A model generated the notes under the pieces. It was not told the origin of the DNA, ran no database searches, and worked only from the letters and a program-made list of their open reading frames with translations. A stretch of DNA of 34,235 nucleotides from Flavobacteriales bacterium (GTDB lineage: Bacteria; Bacteroidota; Bacteroidia; Flavobacteriales_D; Crocinitomicaceae): assembly GCA_947380375.1 (NCBI GenBank), contig CANCQX010000015.1, positions 1 to 34,235 of the forward strand. The letters run 5' to 3'. This document shows positions 33,721 to 34,235 of this stretch, one piece after another. The position numbers were made by a program, and so were the translations under genes. Positions within the stretch are counted from its first letter, which is position 1. Each line of letters opens with the position of its first letter.

Positions 33721-34235
33721 ATGGAATTAAAAAGCTACCAACATAAAGTAATCAAGGATTTAGAAAGTTTTTTAGAATACTTACAAATCCATAAAAGAAT
33801 TGATGATTCTTTCAATAAATATTGGGAAGATAAAATAGGTCCATACAATCCGATTTCAGAGGAAGGTATGCAACCGTACAAAAACAATATCAAAAAAGCA
33901 CCTCACGTAAGTATTAAAGTTCCAACAGCAGGTGGTAAAACTTTTATTGCTTGTAATGCTTTAAGTTCAATTTTTAATGCCTATAATTCAGAATTACCAA
34001 AAGCAGTAATTTGGTTAGTTCCTTGGAGTAATTTATTAGACCAAACAGTAGCAAGTTTAAGTAATCCTGACCATCCATATAGACAAAAATTAAACAGTCT
34101 TTTTAATCATAGAGTTGAAGTGTATGAGAAGAAAGATTTGTTACAAGGTTCAAACTTTAACCCAAGTGTTGTTAAAGACCAATTATCTATCATTGTAATG
34201 AGTTTTTCAAGCCTTAGAGCAAGAAATAAAGACGA
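33721..34235 (+). CDS. res: Type III restriction endonuclease subunit (Res), 5' part only
   Basis: The ATG at 33721 follows the mod stop by one base, and the frame is open to the window edge (171 complete codons). The N terminus MELKSYQHKVIKDLESFLEY resembles the start of type III Res/DEAD-like helicases. Walker A is KVPTAGGKTFIA with Lys73. Motif Ia follows as VIWLVPWSNLLDQT, and a later segment reads LSIIVMSFSSLRAR. The downstream DEAD box and the nuclease domain lie outside the window. With Mod it forms the ATP-dependent type III complex that cuts near pairs of unmethylated inverted sites. Whether it is intact cannot be judged here. Confidence 0.9.
   Translation, partial: MELKSYQHKVIKDLESFLEYLQIHKRIDDSFNKYWEDKIGPYNPISEEGMQPYKNNIKKAPHVSIKVPTAGGKTFIACNALSSIFNAYNSELPKAVIWLVPWSNLLDQTVASLSNPDHPYRQKLNSLFNHRVEVYEKKDLLQGSNFNPSVVKDQLSIIVMSFSSLRARNKD

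Larger units (their letters stand above)
25508..34235 (+). mobile_element. Integrated mobile element, left part (satellite-like, with type III R-M cargo)
   Basis: To the right of the terminator at 25473-25507 gene content switches from housekeeping and envelope genes to integrase, small HTH regulators, replication proteins and a restriction-modification operon. All are on the plus strand and tightly packed. The exact left boundary is not proven; it probably lies between 25508 and 25600. The right end, and so attR, is beyond the window. No relaxase, conjugation, portal, terminase or capsid gene appears in the visible part. That fits a phage satellite or small replicating integrative element better than a full prophage or conjugative element, but the missing right side could change this. 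Confidence 0.75.

Overview
The window is strongly A+T-rich bacterial DNA and almost certainly comes from Bacteroidota, family Flavobacteriaceae, with a Flavobacterium-like organism most likely. The evidence is a giant PKD-repeat protein ending in a type IX secretion (gliding-motility type) sorting domain, signal peptides ending in SQ, promoters of the TTG-N19-TAnnTTTG class with no recognisable Shine-Dalgarno sites, a two-component-type propeller sensor, and a Bacteroidota-type tyrosine recombinase with an N-terminal arm-binding domain. Genus and species cannot be decided from the sequence.

Positions 1-25507 look like ordinary chromosome. In order they hold: a fragment of a second copy of a sorting domain (1-46); a 1255-residue PKD adhesin-like protein (minus); the RNA-binding protein Tex (plus); a small predicted outer-membrane barrel (plus); a decayed minus-strand pseudogene (7155-7595); adenosylhomocysteinase ahcY (minus) with a near-perfect promoter and a terminator; a tetR-tolC-adaptor-RND efflux operon (minus) with a candidate operator; a large M16 metalloprotease (minus); a lipoprotein-anchored double-propeller sensor with a SpoIIE-type phosphatase output (plus); a DUF1801 protein with a helix-hairpin-helix tail (minus); a secreted 26-residue repeat protein (minus); and a lipocalin-SOUL heme-binding pair (plus) closed by a strong hairpin terminator.

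From about 25508 to the right edge (34235) the content changes to an integrated mobile element, of which only the left part is visible. A short repeat-rich end leads into a tyrosine integrase, an unrecognised 480-residue protein, two small helix-turn-helix proteins, a 30-codon ORF, a D5/SF3-like replicative helicase, a very small family A DNA polymerase, and a type III restriction-modification operon (mod complete, res cut off by the window end). No relaxase, conjugation or capsid gene is seen. The order integrase, small HTH regulators, replication module, defence cargo resembles phage satellites and other replicating integrative elements.

The most interesting part is 29064-32019. It pairs a helicase with a 395-residue polymerase that keeps the three catalytic motifs of Pol I but lacks both exonucleases and carries Gln where Pol I has its sugar-selecting Glu. 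The two genes are separated by a 102-bp spacer bounded by a perfect 14-bp inverted repeat that could be a replication origin. All functional statements here are inferred from motifs read by eye; no database search was run.
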